Positions 17,613-24,762 of a stretch of DNA of 64,000 nucleotides are shown here, piece by piece. The stretch is from JAIYDJ01 sp031400505 (GTDB lineage Bacteria; Pseudomonadota; Alphaproteobacteria; Rhodobacterales; Rhodobacteraceae). The position numbers and the translations under genes were made by a program. Every line of letters starts with the position of its first letter. Positions within the stretch are counted from its first letter, which is position 1. The stretch covers positions 1 through 64,000 of the forward strand of contig JANNPZ010000063.1 of NCBI GenBank assembly GCA_031400505.1. The letters run 5' to 3'. The notes under the pieces are model-generated. The model had not been told where the DNA came from. It worked only from the letters and a program-made list of their open reading frames with translations, and ran no database searches.

Positions 17613-18110
17613 TCAATTCCCGGCAAGAGGACCGCGCCGCGAGCCGCGCTTTGCCAGCGACGCCTCCAGCCGGTCCGCGAATGCCAGCCGGTCTGCCACA
17701 GACATATCCGTCAGAAATCCCAGCAGCAAATCACGCCCGACATCAAGCCGCGTCTCAACCCGGGCGATCATTGCAGTCATGGTCTTGTCGAGCATGGCCG
17801 CGTCAAACGGGTCCGCCCGCAGCGCCGCGACAGTGGCAGCCAGGTCCTCTTGCATCGCGCGCCGGTCCTGAAATGACCCCGGGGTCAAAGTCCTTGCCCG
17901 TTGCAGCAGATCCCGCCGGTTGGCCGGTGTCAGAGCTTCTGTAAAAAAGCCAACACTCAGATCGCGGGGCATTTGGGCGTGCATCGGCCCATTCGCCCGC
18001 AGAATGGCCCCCGCGACCATGCCCATCACCGCAAGGTTCAATGCCACGGAAACCGCAAGCGCAATCCGCAGGCCACGGCTGGTTGATGGCTTCGGGGGAA
18101 CGTCAGTCAT
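17613..18110 (-). CDS. Periplasmic heavy-metal-sensor-like protein (Spy/CnrX type)
   Basis: 165 residues from MTDVPPKP. A single membrane anchor (about 16-38, LRIALAVSVALNLAVMGMV) is followed by a helical, Arg-rich periplasmic domain with no Cys, resembling the heavy-metal resistance/Spy-like sensors. Its start overlaps the preceding anti-sigma-like gene by eight bases. With the ECF sigma gene further upstream it forms a CnrYXH-style module in which a periplasmic sensor acts on an anti-sigma factor. Confidence 0.8.
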   Translation of the reverse strand: MTDVPPKPSTSRGLRIALAVSVALNLAVMGMVAGAILRANGPMHAQMPRDLSVGFFTEALTPANRRDLLQRARTLTPGSFQDRRAMQEDLAATVAALRADPFDAAMLDKTMTAMIARVETRLDVGRDLLLGFLTDMSVADRLAFADRLEASLAKRGSRRGPLAGN

Positions 18111-18474
18111 TTTGCGGCTCCACCCAGAATGCGGTTTCTGCGGGAAACAGATCCAAACCGTCTGACAGTGTTTCATCCAGCCAGACACCGGTCAGCATCG
18201 CAACCGGGGCAGGCTGCGCAATACCGAAAAAGACCCCGGCCACCAGTGCCATACCGATGCCGGCCACGGCCCCACCCCCCCCGAAAACGGCCGCGAGCCA
18301 ATCCAGCCAGCGCAAAGGCGTAAAAGCCAACCCCGATTGCGCCCGGTTTTGTGCGACAGCGCGCGGCTGCAACGCCAATGCATCAGCCATAACACGCGAC
18401 ATCAGCGCATCAGACGGTACGGGGTCAGCGTCCCGCGCGGCAGCCAAAACGGCGTCAAGATCGAAATCGGTCAT
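18103..18474 (-). CDS. Putative anti-sigma factor (single-pass membrane protein)
   Basis: 123 residues from the ATG at 18474, one base after the ECF sigma stop. A soluble N-terminal part (1-60) precedes one glycine-rich hydrophobic segment (about 68-90) and a short acidic C-terminal domain. I recall relatives being called dihydroorotate dehydrogenase in error; nothing here resembles that enzyme. Position, topology and length fit an anti-sigma factor for the adjacent ECF sigma. This rests on context. Confidence 0.6.
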   Translation of the reverse strand: MTDFDLDAVLAAARDADPVPSDALMSRVMADALALQPRAVAQNRAQSGLAFTPLRWLDWLAAVFGGGGAVAGIGMALVAGVFFGIAQPAPVAMLTGVWLDETLSDGLDLFPAETAFWVEPQND

Positions 18475-18475
18475 C

Positions 18476-19075
18476 TCATTCGCTTTCATCGTCATACCCC
18501 AAGGCCGTTCGCTGCCCGGCCAGTGCGGCCGCGAGCGCACGCTTGCCCCGCGCCGTCAAACTTTCGACTGCCTCCACCCCGATGTCCATCACCACGGCAA
18601 TCTGCGGATTGGTCAACCCCTCGATATGGCGCAGCACAACCGCTTGACGCTGGCGATCAGGCAAACGACCCAATGCTGCCTGCAACGCCGTCATTCGGTC
18701 GGTCGTGATCAGACCGTCTTCGGCGCCGCGCGACGGATCGGGCACATCTGGGGCCTCATCCAGCGGCATCGCACGCCGCCGCATCCGCCCCCGAAGCCGG
18801 TCGGTGCACAGATTTGTTGTGACCCTGTAGACCCAGGTCGCAACCTGCGCTTCGCCACTTCGCCAGTCCGGTGCCACCCGCCACAGGCGAAGCATGACCT
18901 CTTGCGCAACGTCCTCGGCTTCGGCCCGGTCAGACAGCAACCGCGCCGCATAGCCAAGCAACCTTGGCAAAAGCCGGTGCATCAGCAGACGTGCCGCATC
19001 GGCATCGCCCTTCGCATAAAGCAACAGCAAAGTCTCGTCGGGCAGTTCCGCCAGAGTGTCGCGCGCCATGTGCAT
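18476..19075 (-). CDS. ECF-type RNA polymerase sigma factor
   Basis: 199 residues with sigma region 2 (about 20-85, AEDVAQEVMLRLWR and WVYRVTTNLCTDRLR) and sigma region 4 (about 135-190, RQRQAVVLRHIEGLTNPQIAVV), the minimal extracytoplasmic-function layout. It is followed, one base after its stop, by the anti-sigma-like gene and then the periplasmic sensor. An EF-hand protein gene lies just upstream on the same strand. The whole probably answers an envelope or metal stress. Confidence 0.93.
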   Translation of the reverse strand: MHMARDTLAELPDETLLLLYAKGDADAARLLMHRLLPRLLGYAARLLSDRAEAEDVAQEVMLRLWRVAPDWRSGEAQVATWVYRVTTNLCTDRLRGRMRRRAMPLDEAPDVPDPSRGAEDGLITTDRMTALQAALGRLPDRQRQAVVLRHIEGLTNPQIAVVMDIGVEAVESLTARGKRALAAALAGQRTALGYDDESE

Positions 19076-19128
19076 CCTGCCCCAGACCTACCCGCCTTGC
19101 GGCGGGCAGGCAATTGGCTCGTCCGGGG

Positions 19129-19668
19129 TCAGTTGTCACCCATCATGTGCCAGAAGCGGGCGTGACCGGATTTGCCTTCGCCGTCCCTGCCGTGGCCCTG
19201 CCCGCCATGACGTGCGCCCTTGCGATCGACCATCAGGTCGCGAAAAGCATCGACTTCGATCTTGGTGACAGCCCCGTCACCATCGGCGTCGGCTTTTTCA
19301 AACATCATGGCTGGCATTGGCCGGGAAGCAATTTCGGCAGCAGACAGGGCATTGTCGCCGTCGGTATCAAGGTTTTCGACCATGTCGGTGGCCATTGAGG
19401 TTGCCCGCTCTGTCATCCAGGCGAGATGCGCTGCGGTCAGTTCGTCAACAGACAGCTTGCCATCGGCATTTGCATCCATCGCGGTCGCTTTGGCGGCATG
19501 GAAGGCATCGAACTCGGCAGTGGTCACCTTGCCATCCTTGTCTGCATCGACAGTATCGAAGGGAAACATCGCCTTGCCATGCGGTTCTTGCGCAAGGCCG
19601 GCAACGGACAGTGCTGCAACGCTGATGGCAGCGATTGTCAGCAATGTCAGGGTCCTTTGAGTTTTCAT
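19129..19668 (-). CDS. Secreted EF-hand calcium-binding protein
   Basis: 179 residues from MKTQRTLTLL, with AAAGGA upstream. A signal peptide (1-26) is followed by four EF-hand-like loops: DADKDGKVTTAEF, DANADGKLSVDEL, DTDGDNALSAAEI and DADGDGAVTKIEV. The C-terminus is rich in His, Gly and Lys and ends HMMGDN. It should bind calcium in the periplasm. It lies directly upstream of the ECF sigma operon on the same strand and may be a target or member of that regulon. Confidence 0.9.
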   Translation of the reverse strand: MKTQRTLTLLTIAAISVAALSVAGLAQEPHGKAMFPFDTVDADKDGKVTTAEFDAFHAAKATAMDANADGKLSVDELTAAHLAWMTERATSMATDMVENLDTDGDNALSAAEIASRPMPAMMFEKADADGDGAVTKIEVDAFRDLMVDRKGARHGGQGHGRDGEGKSGHARFWHMMGDN

Positions 19669-19855
19669 GGCTTCATCCTTTGGCAGATGACGGTCTGCAT
19701 TGCGCGACCGCTTCATGCCAGTAAGAACGCCACGGCGGGGCCGTTCCGTCGCGGGTTTCGCAGTTTTTTGCGACAAAGCGGCGCGGTGCGGTTGCGACCT
19801 CTCTACATGGGCGGTTCAAGCGGTTAAGACGGGCAGATCGAAGAAAGGTCAGCCC

Positions 19856-20260
19856 ATGCCGCCTTCCGCCCAGATCGCGCTACCGCAAGATCGCCCTCTC
19901 TCACCGGCCCTGCGGCGCGGGTGGCAGCGGCGGTGCCCGAAGTGTGGGGCAGGTCCGCTGCTGCGCGGGTATCTGAAAGTACGCGATTCCTGCCCGGTTT
20001 GCGGCGAGGCATTGCACCACCATCGGACAGATGACGGGCCGGCCTATCTGACAATTCTGATCGTCGGCCATGTGATGGCGCCACTGCTGCTGTTCTCTTT
20101 CACCAAATGGCGACCCGAACCGCTTGTTCTTGCGTCAGCATTCTCGGTGGGAACGGTCGCGCTGTCGTTGTTTCTGCTGCCGCGGATCAAAGGAGCTTTG
20201 GTTGCGTTGCAATGGGCCAAACGCATGCATGGATTTGGCAGTGTCGATGCAAGCGATTGA
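19856..20260 (+). CDS. DUF983 family membrane protein
   Basis: 134 residues from the ATG at 19856 (AAAGG upstream). A zinc-ribbon-like pair, RCPKCGAGPLL and SCPVCGEALHHH, precedes DDGPAYLTI and two transmembrane helices. This is the standard layout of DUF983, a family often linked to cytochrome oxidase gene clusters but of unknown function. Its last bases overlap the NUDIX start. Confidence 0.92.
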   Translation: MPPSAQIALPQDRPLSPALRRGWQRRCPKCGAGPLLRGYLKVRDSCPVCGEALHHHRTDDGPAYLTILIVGHVMAPLLLFSFTKWRPEPLVLASAFSVGTVALSLFLLPRIKGALVALQWAKRMHGFGSVDASD

Positions 20261-20858
20261 CAGCGACCAGCCGATACGTCCGGCTTCCAGCATGGTGGTG
20301 TGGCGCAATCGCGGTCAAGAGCCGGAAATCCTTATGGGTCAACGCGACGCGAAGGCTGTGTTCATGCCGTCGAAATACGTGTTTCCAGGCGGGGCTGTCG
20401 ATATCGGGGACAACGCACCGGCCGAGATGCTGTCGCCGGCTTGCATGCGGCGCTTGTCATTGCTGTGTGCTGCCGGTGCGCCGGGGCCACAGGCCCTGAC
20501 CGGTACGGCGTTGCGCGAACTTGTCGAGGAAGCCGGGCTTCGCCTGCACGCCACCGGCCGCTTGCAATTCATCTTTCGCGCCATCACCCCACCCGGCCGG
20601 TCGCGACGGTTCGATGCGCGGTTCTTTCTTGCCCCCGCCAGCGACCTGACAGGCGACGCGGACGACTTCAGCAGTGCCGAAGATGAGTTGAGCCACCTTC
20701 ACTGGATTGGACTGTCAGAGGCGCGTCGCCTTGATCTGCCCTTCATCACCGAAGTGGTGATTGCCGAGGTTGCGGCACTTCTGAAGGGTCAAGAGCAACC
20801 CGGCGTGCCGTTCTTCGACAATTCCGGCGACACGCCGACGTTCCGCAGACTGGTCTGA
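20247..20858 (+). CDS. NUDIX hydrolase
   Basis: About 203 residues. The NUDIX box is split in the manner of the larger NudL-like members: VFPGGAVDIGD lies near residue 40 and RELVEEAGL near residue 90, keeping the REUxEExGU metal-binding core. The substrate is probably a nucleoside diphosphate derivative or CoA, but cannot be fixed. The start at 20247 overlaps the DUF983 end; another ATG lies at 20229. Its 3' end overlaps the convergent desaturase gene by about 70 bases. Confidence 0.88.
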   Translation: MQAIDSDQPIRPASSMVVWRNRGQEPEILMGQRDAKAVFMPSKYVFPGGAVDIGDNAPAEMLSPACMRRLSLLCAAGAPGPQALTGTALRELVEEAGLRLHATGRLQFIFRAITPPGRSRRFDARFFLAPASDLTGDADDFSSAEDELSHLHWIGLSEARRLDLPFITEVVIAEVAALLKGQEQPGVPFFDNSGDTPTFRRLV

Positions 20859-21766
20859 CCGACGCGGTCGGTCGGTACCCAGGTCGGGTGCGGCACCGGG
20901 TCTTTTGCCTTCAGAAGATACAACCAGAAGATCTGCGCATAGTTGCGGTAATGATACCCGTCATTGCGACGCAGATAGTGATCACGGTTGGCTGCATATT
21001 TTCCCGGCAGATCATACCATGCCGTCGCGGGGTGCATGTGATGCACCGCATGCAGGTTGTTGTTCAGGAACAGGAATGCCATCAGTCCCCGATCTTCGAT
21101 GATCACACTACGACCGCGGCAGGCTTCATGGGCGCGGTGTTCCAGAAACGTCCTGATCTTGAGCAAGCCATAGCCGAAATAGGCCGCAAGAACATAGACC
21201 CACAGCGGCATCGCGGCAACCAGTGCAAGCCACGCCAGAACCATCGCCACGCCGAATGCCTGCAACACCCATGCCTGCCGCACAGCCGCATCACCCCGCC
21301 TGATCGCTGCCAGATCATCGCGCCCAAGGGCCCAGATCGACAGGCCGGGTCCGATCAGGATACGGCCCAGAAGCGTGTTGTTCATCTGGTACATCCAGCG
21401 CAGCACGCCGGGCATCCGCGCCCAGTGCGACGGGTCCTTGAAGTTCGACTCCGGGTCGTCGTAGGGGTCGGTCAGGTTCGGGTCATGATGATGTGCCAGA
21501 TGCAGGTCCCGAAACCGGTTATAGGGTACGAACAGGGTCAGGGCGGGGAAAACCAGCGCCTCGTTCAGACGCTGATTTGCAAACGGGTGTCCGTGCAGAA
21601 CCTCGTGTTGCAGCGATGAAAACAGCGCAATGGAAAGCACGGTCAGCACAAAGCCCGCAACGGGAAAGGCCTGCCAGACAACGCCGGTGGCCAGGGCCCA
21701 TACTGAATAGACGGCCACCATGACAGCCAAGGTCGGAAGTTCGGGAAGTTGCCGGTCTTGCGCCAA
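20789..21766 (-). CDS. Membrane fatty acid desaturase
   Basis: 325 residues with about four to five transmembrane helices and the three His clusters of the di-iron desaturase/hydroxylase superfamily: HEVLHGH near residue 54, HLAHHHD near residue 90 and HAVHHMH near residue 240. It should insert a double bond in a lipid-bound acyl chain or act on a related substrate. The start is a TTG at 21766 with AAAAGG nine bases upstream; an ATG at 21721 is the alternative. It is divergent from an XRE regulator that may control it. Confidence 0.9.
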   Translation of the reverse strand: MAQDRQLPELPTLAVMVAVYSVWALATGVVWQAFPVAGFVLTVLSIALFSSLQHEVLHGHPFANQRLNEALVFPALTLFVPYNRFRDLHLAHHHDPNLTDPYDDPESNFKDPSHWARMPGVLRWMYQMNNTLLGRILIGPGLSIWALGRDDLAAIRRGDAAVRQAWVLQAFGVAMVLAWLALVAAMPLWVYVLAAYFGYGLLKIRTFLEHRAHEACRGRSVIIEDRGLMAFLFLNNNLHAVHHMHPATAWYDLPGKYAANRDHYLRRNDGYHYRNYAQIFWLYLLKAKDPVPHPTWVPTDRVGQTSLRNVGVSPELSKNGTPGCS

Positions 21767-21795
21767 TTTCAGCGGCCTTTTCTGGTGATCACAAG

Positions 21796-21811
21796 CAAGT
21801 CATAGCACTTG
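21796..21811. promoter_or_regulatory. Short inverted repeat between desaturase and regulator genes
   Basis: CAAGT-CATAGC-ACTTG lies in the 110-base divergent promoter region between the desaturase (start 21766) and the XRE regulator (start 21877). It has the size expected for a helix-turn-helix dimer site. Function is inferred from position only. Confidence 0.3.
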
Positions 21812-21876
21812 TCGCAAGGCGCGAAAATTGAGAACATACAAGACATGAAATCCCTATTGTTTTGGATTGTCACCAA

Positions 21877-22737
21877 ATGACGCAAAATCAAAGCAAGATT
21901 GATCGCGCCGGTCCGTTTCGGATCCGACTTGCAGAAGCATTGGCGCGCCGCGCAATGACGCAAAGTGCGCTGGCACGGGCTGTTGGGGTGGATCGCTCGA
22001 CAATATCTGCACTGCTTGCGCCGGGGATGCGGCTGCCCGGCGCGCAACTTGCGGCGGATTGTGCGCTCGCGCTTGGGGTTAGCGCGGATTGGCTGCTGGG
22101 CCTGTCGGGCCGACCAGAACCGCTGGCCGATCTGCTGGCCACGTCGTTGACCATCACCGAGGCCCCGCGCGCCCTGTTTGACCAGACGATCTTTGGTTGG
22201 CACCAGGAGGCTGCCGGATACAAAATCCGCCATGTACCGGCCACATTGCCAGATATGCTGAAGACCCGCGCGCTGGTCGAATGGGAGTATCAAGACACGC
22301 TTGGCCGCACAGCGGAACAGGCCATCGGGGCGTTTGAGGATCAACGTAACTGGATGCGTGGGGCGCAGTCCGACTATGAAGTCGCGCTGCCGCTGCATGA
22401 ACTTACCTGCTTTGTGCAGGGACGCGGCTACTATGCAGGCCTACCGGCTGATGTACGCATCGCGCAACTGGATCGCCTGATCGACTACTCCGATCAGCTT
22501 TATCCCGCCTTGCGCCTTTACTTCTTTGACGCGCATCGGGTGTTTTCCTCTCCTGTCACGGTGTTTGGGCCCTTGCTGGCTGCGATCTACCTTGGCCGTC
22601 ACTACATCACGTTCCGCGACAGCACTCGCGTGATGGCCATTTCACAGCATTTTGACTGGCTGGTGCGCGAAGCGGCGGTCAGTGCGCGCGACGCTGCGAC
22701 TTATTTGCGCGATCTGCGCAACGGGATCAGCGGCTAA
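21877..22737 (+). CDS. XRE-family transcriptional regulator
   Basis: 286 residues. A helix-turn-helix lies at about residues 15-70 (MTQSALARAVGVDRSTISALL), followed by a C-terminal effector-like domain of 200 residues of unknown ligand (KIRHVPATLPDMLKT, YFFDAHRVFSSPVTVFGP). It is divergent from the fatty acid desaturase, with a small inverted repeat between them, so control of membrane lipid unsaturation is a reasonable guess. Its stop overlaps the convergent lipocalin-like gene by eleven bases. Confidence 0.85.
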   Translation: MTQNQSKIDRAGPFRIRLAEALARRAMTQSALARAVGVDRSTISALLAPGMRLPGAQLAADCALALGVSADWLLGLSGRPEPLADLLATSLTITEAPRALFDQTIFGWHQEAAGYKIRHVPATLPDMLKTRALVEWEYQDTLGRTAEQAIGAFEDQRNWMRGAQSDYEVALPLHELTCFVQGRGYYAGLPADVRIAQLDRLIDYSDQLYPALRLYFFDAHRVFSSPVTVFGPLLAAIYLGRHYITFRDSTRVMAISQHFDWLVREAAVSARDAATYLRDLRNGISG

Positions 22738-23215
22738 GACGCAGCCGATCCAGATCATAGCCATTCCACGCCAAAACATCGCTGGCGGCCGTCAGACGGT
22801 CGCGCGGCAAGATGCCGTCGCGGTTCAGAATGAAACCGAACCGGCCCGACGGAGTGCCGATCACCAGACTGCGCAGATCGGCATCGGCCCAAAGCACCCA
22901 CAATGGGTCCGCAACACCGGGCACAGCAAACCGACCTGGCCCTGTTGGCGTCAGGGGCCCGGCCAAAGCCACTGGCCTGCCCGCCAGGCAAAGCTGCCCT
23001 TCGATCCGAACACCCGATCCCGCTGGGGCAAAGCGGACGCCGCGCGCCAGGCAACCCGGGTTGGCCGCAAAGTCGGCCGCTTGCGCCCAAGTTCCAGCCA
23101 GTTGGGCAAAGTCAAACACCGCGCTGGAATAGATTTTCCGGTCCGGGTCGCGAAACCCCTCGATGGGCGCAGGTGCCGCACAGGCCGCCAGCGCAAACAG
23201 CGCCGCCATGATCAT
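22727..23215 (-). CDS. Lipocalin-like lipoprotein
   Basis: 162 residues starting at MIMAALFALAACAAP, a signal peptide with lipobox LAAC, so the mature protein is lipid-anchored. The rest resembles bacterial lipocalin (Blc-like): AQLAGTWAQAADF near the N-terminus, then beta-strand-rich sequence and LVIGTPSGRFGFILNRD. It may bind or carry lipids at the outer membrane. The start overlaps the stop of the upstream lipoprotein gene (ATGA), making a two-gene operon. Confidence 0.8.
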   Translation of the reverse strand: MIMAALFALAACAAPAPIEGFRDPDRKIYSSAVFDFAQLAGTWAQAADFAANPGCLARGVRFAPAGSGVRIEGQLCLAGRPVALAGPLTPTGPGRFAVPGVADPLWVLWADADLRSLVIGTPSGRFGFILNRDGILPRDRLTAASDVLAWNGYDLDRLRLSR

Positions 23216-23754
23216 TCGATGCACAGCGTCACCCGCTGACCATTGTCCTGCAACACCTCGTTGCAGCCGAACAAAGGCGTGTAAGGCGCGCAACTGCGTG
23301 ACCGCGCGAGGCATTGACCTTCGCAATCCTGGTCGCGGCTGCATTGTTTTCCACCGTCGCGCAGAGCCGTCTGGCAAACCGATGTCCCGGTTGTTCCGGC
23401 GTTGACCCAGGCGCCGTTTCCCTTTTCACACGCAATCTGTGCCTTCGATTTTGGCGGCGCGGCTGGCGGCGGCGGCGTGACCGGTGGCGCAGCAGCCGTT
23501 GCCGCCGTTGGTGCCGACACGTCCTGCACGGCCTTCGCGGTCAGCGTGTCTGGGGTCAGCGTGTCTGGGGTCTGCGTATCTGGGGTCAGCGCATCTGCGG
23601 CGGGTTCGGTTTGAACCGCAGGTGCGTCAAGGCTCGTCACGCTGATCTGCCCGGTGGTGATCGGGTTCACGGCCGCGATCTCTGGCGATTTGCCTTGCAA
23701 CGACAGTTGGCAGGCAGACAACAACACCGCCGCAACGATCAGACGCAAGCGCAT
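23212..23754 (-). CDS. Cys-rich putative lipoprotein with low-complexity linker
   Basis: 180 residues from MRLRLIVAAVLLSAC, a signal peptide with lipobox. A Thr/Pro-rich linker follows, containing repeats of TPDTL and a proline run, and then a Cys-rich C-terminal domain (about 108-180) with eight Cys, including CSRDQDCEGQC and PLFGCNEVL. The Cys pattern suggests disulfides in the periplasm. I do not recognise a named family. It is translationally coupled to the lipocalin-like gene. Confidence 0.75.
   Translation of the reverse strand: MRLRLIVAAVLLSACQLSLQGKSPEIAAVNPITTGQISVTSLDAPAVQTEPAADALTPDTQTPDTLTPDTLTAKAVQDVSAPTAATAAAPPVTPPPPAAPPKSKAQIACEKGNGAWVNAGTTGTSVCQTALRDGGKQCSRDQDCEGQCLARSRSCAPYTPLFGCNEVLQDNGQRVTLCIE
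23540..23599 (-). repeat. 15-base tandem repeat, four units, inside the Cys-rich lipoprotein gene
   Basis: Four units related to GTCAGCGTGTCTGGG lie head to tail; the first two are identical and the last two diverge by a few bases. They encode the repeating Thr-Pro-Asp-Thr linker. Copy number could vary by slippage without shifting the frame. Confidence 0.85.
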
Positions 23755-23929
23755 CGGGCTTCCCTTCGGTTCGGCAGCAATGGAACCGATTTGGCGCAGC
23801 GTTGCAAGGTAATAGGGTTGCGGGTGGGTGCGGTGGGCAGTGTCCGTTTCGGCCAGATCCTTGGCCGACAGGGCCAATCTGGGCGCACAAGACCAAGGGC
23901 GACCGATCTGCGACATATGACAGGCTGGC

Positions 23930-23944
23930 GAACAAAAAAAGAAC
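23930..23944 (+). promoter_or_regulatory. SOS box (alphaproteobacterial LexA operator)
   Basis: GAAC-AAAAAAA-GAAC is an exact match to GTTC-N7-GTTC read on the other strand, the LexA operator established for Rhodobacter and other alphaproteobacteria. It ends 16 bases before the ATG of the ImuA-like gene, where LexA would block transcription. Confidence 0.8.
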
Positions 23945-23960
23945 ATCCTATAGTCGGCCA

Positions 23961-24596
23961 ATGACCGTGTCACGCCATTCCCTGCCGCCGGGCCTCGCCT
24001 CCCGACCTCTCTGGCCCCTGCCGGGTGGGCTTGGTGTTGGTCTGATGCGCGGAAGGGTGCACGAGTTGTGCGGACCGGCCCGCTGGACCCTGGCCGCGAT
24101 GGTGATGGCGCAAGACCAAGGGCCGGTGATCTGGATCGCCCCCGCCTGGCATGGCGAGCGGCTGCATGCACCGGGGCTGGCCGTATTTGCCGATCCGGAG
24201 CGGGTGATCTTTGCAGCGGGCCGGCGGGTCGACGACATGCTGTGGGCGGCGGAAGAGGCGCTGCGGTCGGGGGCCGCCCCGCTGGTGCTGGTCGATCTGC
24301 CCGACCCGCCCGCCCTGACCCCGGTGCGACGACTGCACCTGGCAGCCGAGGCCGGGGCTGAAGCTGCCCGCACACATGGCCGCCTGCCCCCGTTGGGGGT
24401 GTTGATGACGCCCGAACAGGGCGGCGCGCAGGGGGTGGAAAGCCGCTGGCATTTTGCCTGCGCGCCCAGCACCTCGACCCTGCTGGATCAGCGCACCGCC
24501 TGGCGGCTGGGCCGCCTGCGCGCCCGGATGGAGCCCCCCGCGACCTGGACGCTGAGAGAAGCCGACGGTGGCCACCTCAGCGCAGAACGGGCGTGA
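23961..24596 (+). CDS. imuA: ImuA-like SOS mutagenesis protein
   Basis: 211 residues resembling the RecA-related ImuA of alphaproteobacterial imuA-imuB-dnaE2 mutasomes: WPLPGGLGVGLMRGRVHELCGPARW, VIWIAPAWHGERLHAPGL, LRSGAAPLVLVDLP, and a GGAQGVESRWHFACAPS end. ImuA helps the damage-inducible error-prone polymerase. A perfect SOS box lies just upstream. The usual downstream partners imuB and dnaE2 are missing; metG comes next. The strain may keep them elsewhere, or this may be a leftover or repurposed gene. Confidence 0.8.
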   Translation: MTVSRHSLPPGLASRPLWPLPGGLGVGLMRGRVHELCGPARWTLAAMVMAQDQGPVIWIAPAWHGERLHAPGLAVFADPERVIFAAGRRVDDMLWAAEEALRSGAAPLVLVDLPDPPALTPVRRLHLAAEAGAEAARTHGRLPPLGVLMTPEQGGAQGVESRWHFACAPSTSTLLDQRTAWRLGRLRARMEPPATWTLREADGGHLSAERA

Positions 24597-24762
24597 AGAC
24601 GTTTTCCCGAACCGTCAATGTGGCAACCTTCCCCTTGCAACCCCGGCGATGCAGCTGTGCATTGTCATCACGGCCCGGATCGCCGAACAGGGCTGATCTG
24701 CGGTCTGGCCCTTGGACACGCCATGCGGTAAAGCACCGCCGAGACCTTGGAGAAAGCGCGCC

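Noticed and set aside
18103..18474. Dihydroorotate dehydrogenase
   Set aside because: I recall this name on similar small proteins, but at 123 residues with one membrane helix and no flavin-binding motif it cannot be that enzyme.
23802..23960. N-terminal extension of the ImuA-like protein
   Set aside because: The in-frame extension runs through the SOS box and has non-coding composition; the ATG at 23961 gives the expected N-terminus.
24597..24762. Possible remnant of imuB between the imuA-like gene and metG
   Set aside because: All three plus-strand frames were read; none shows the Y-family polymerase motifs expected at the ImuB start.
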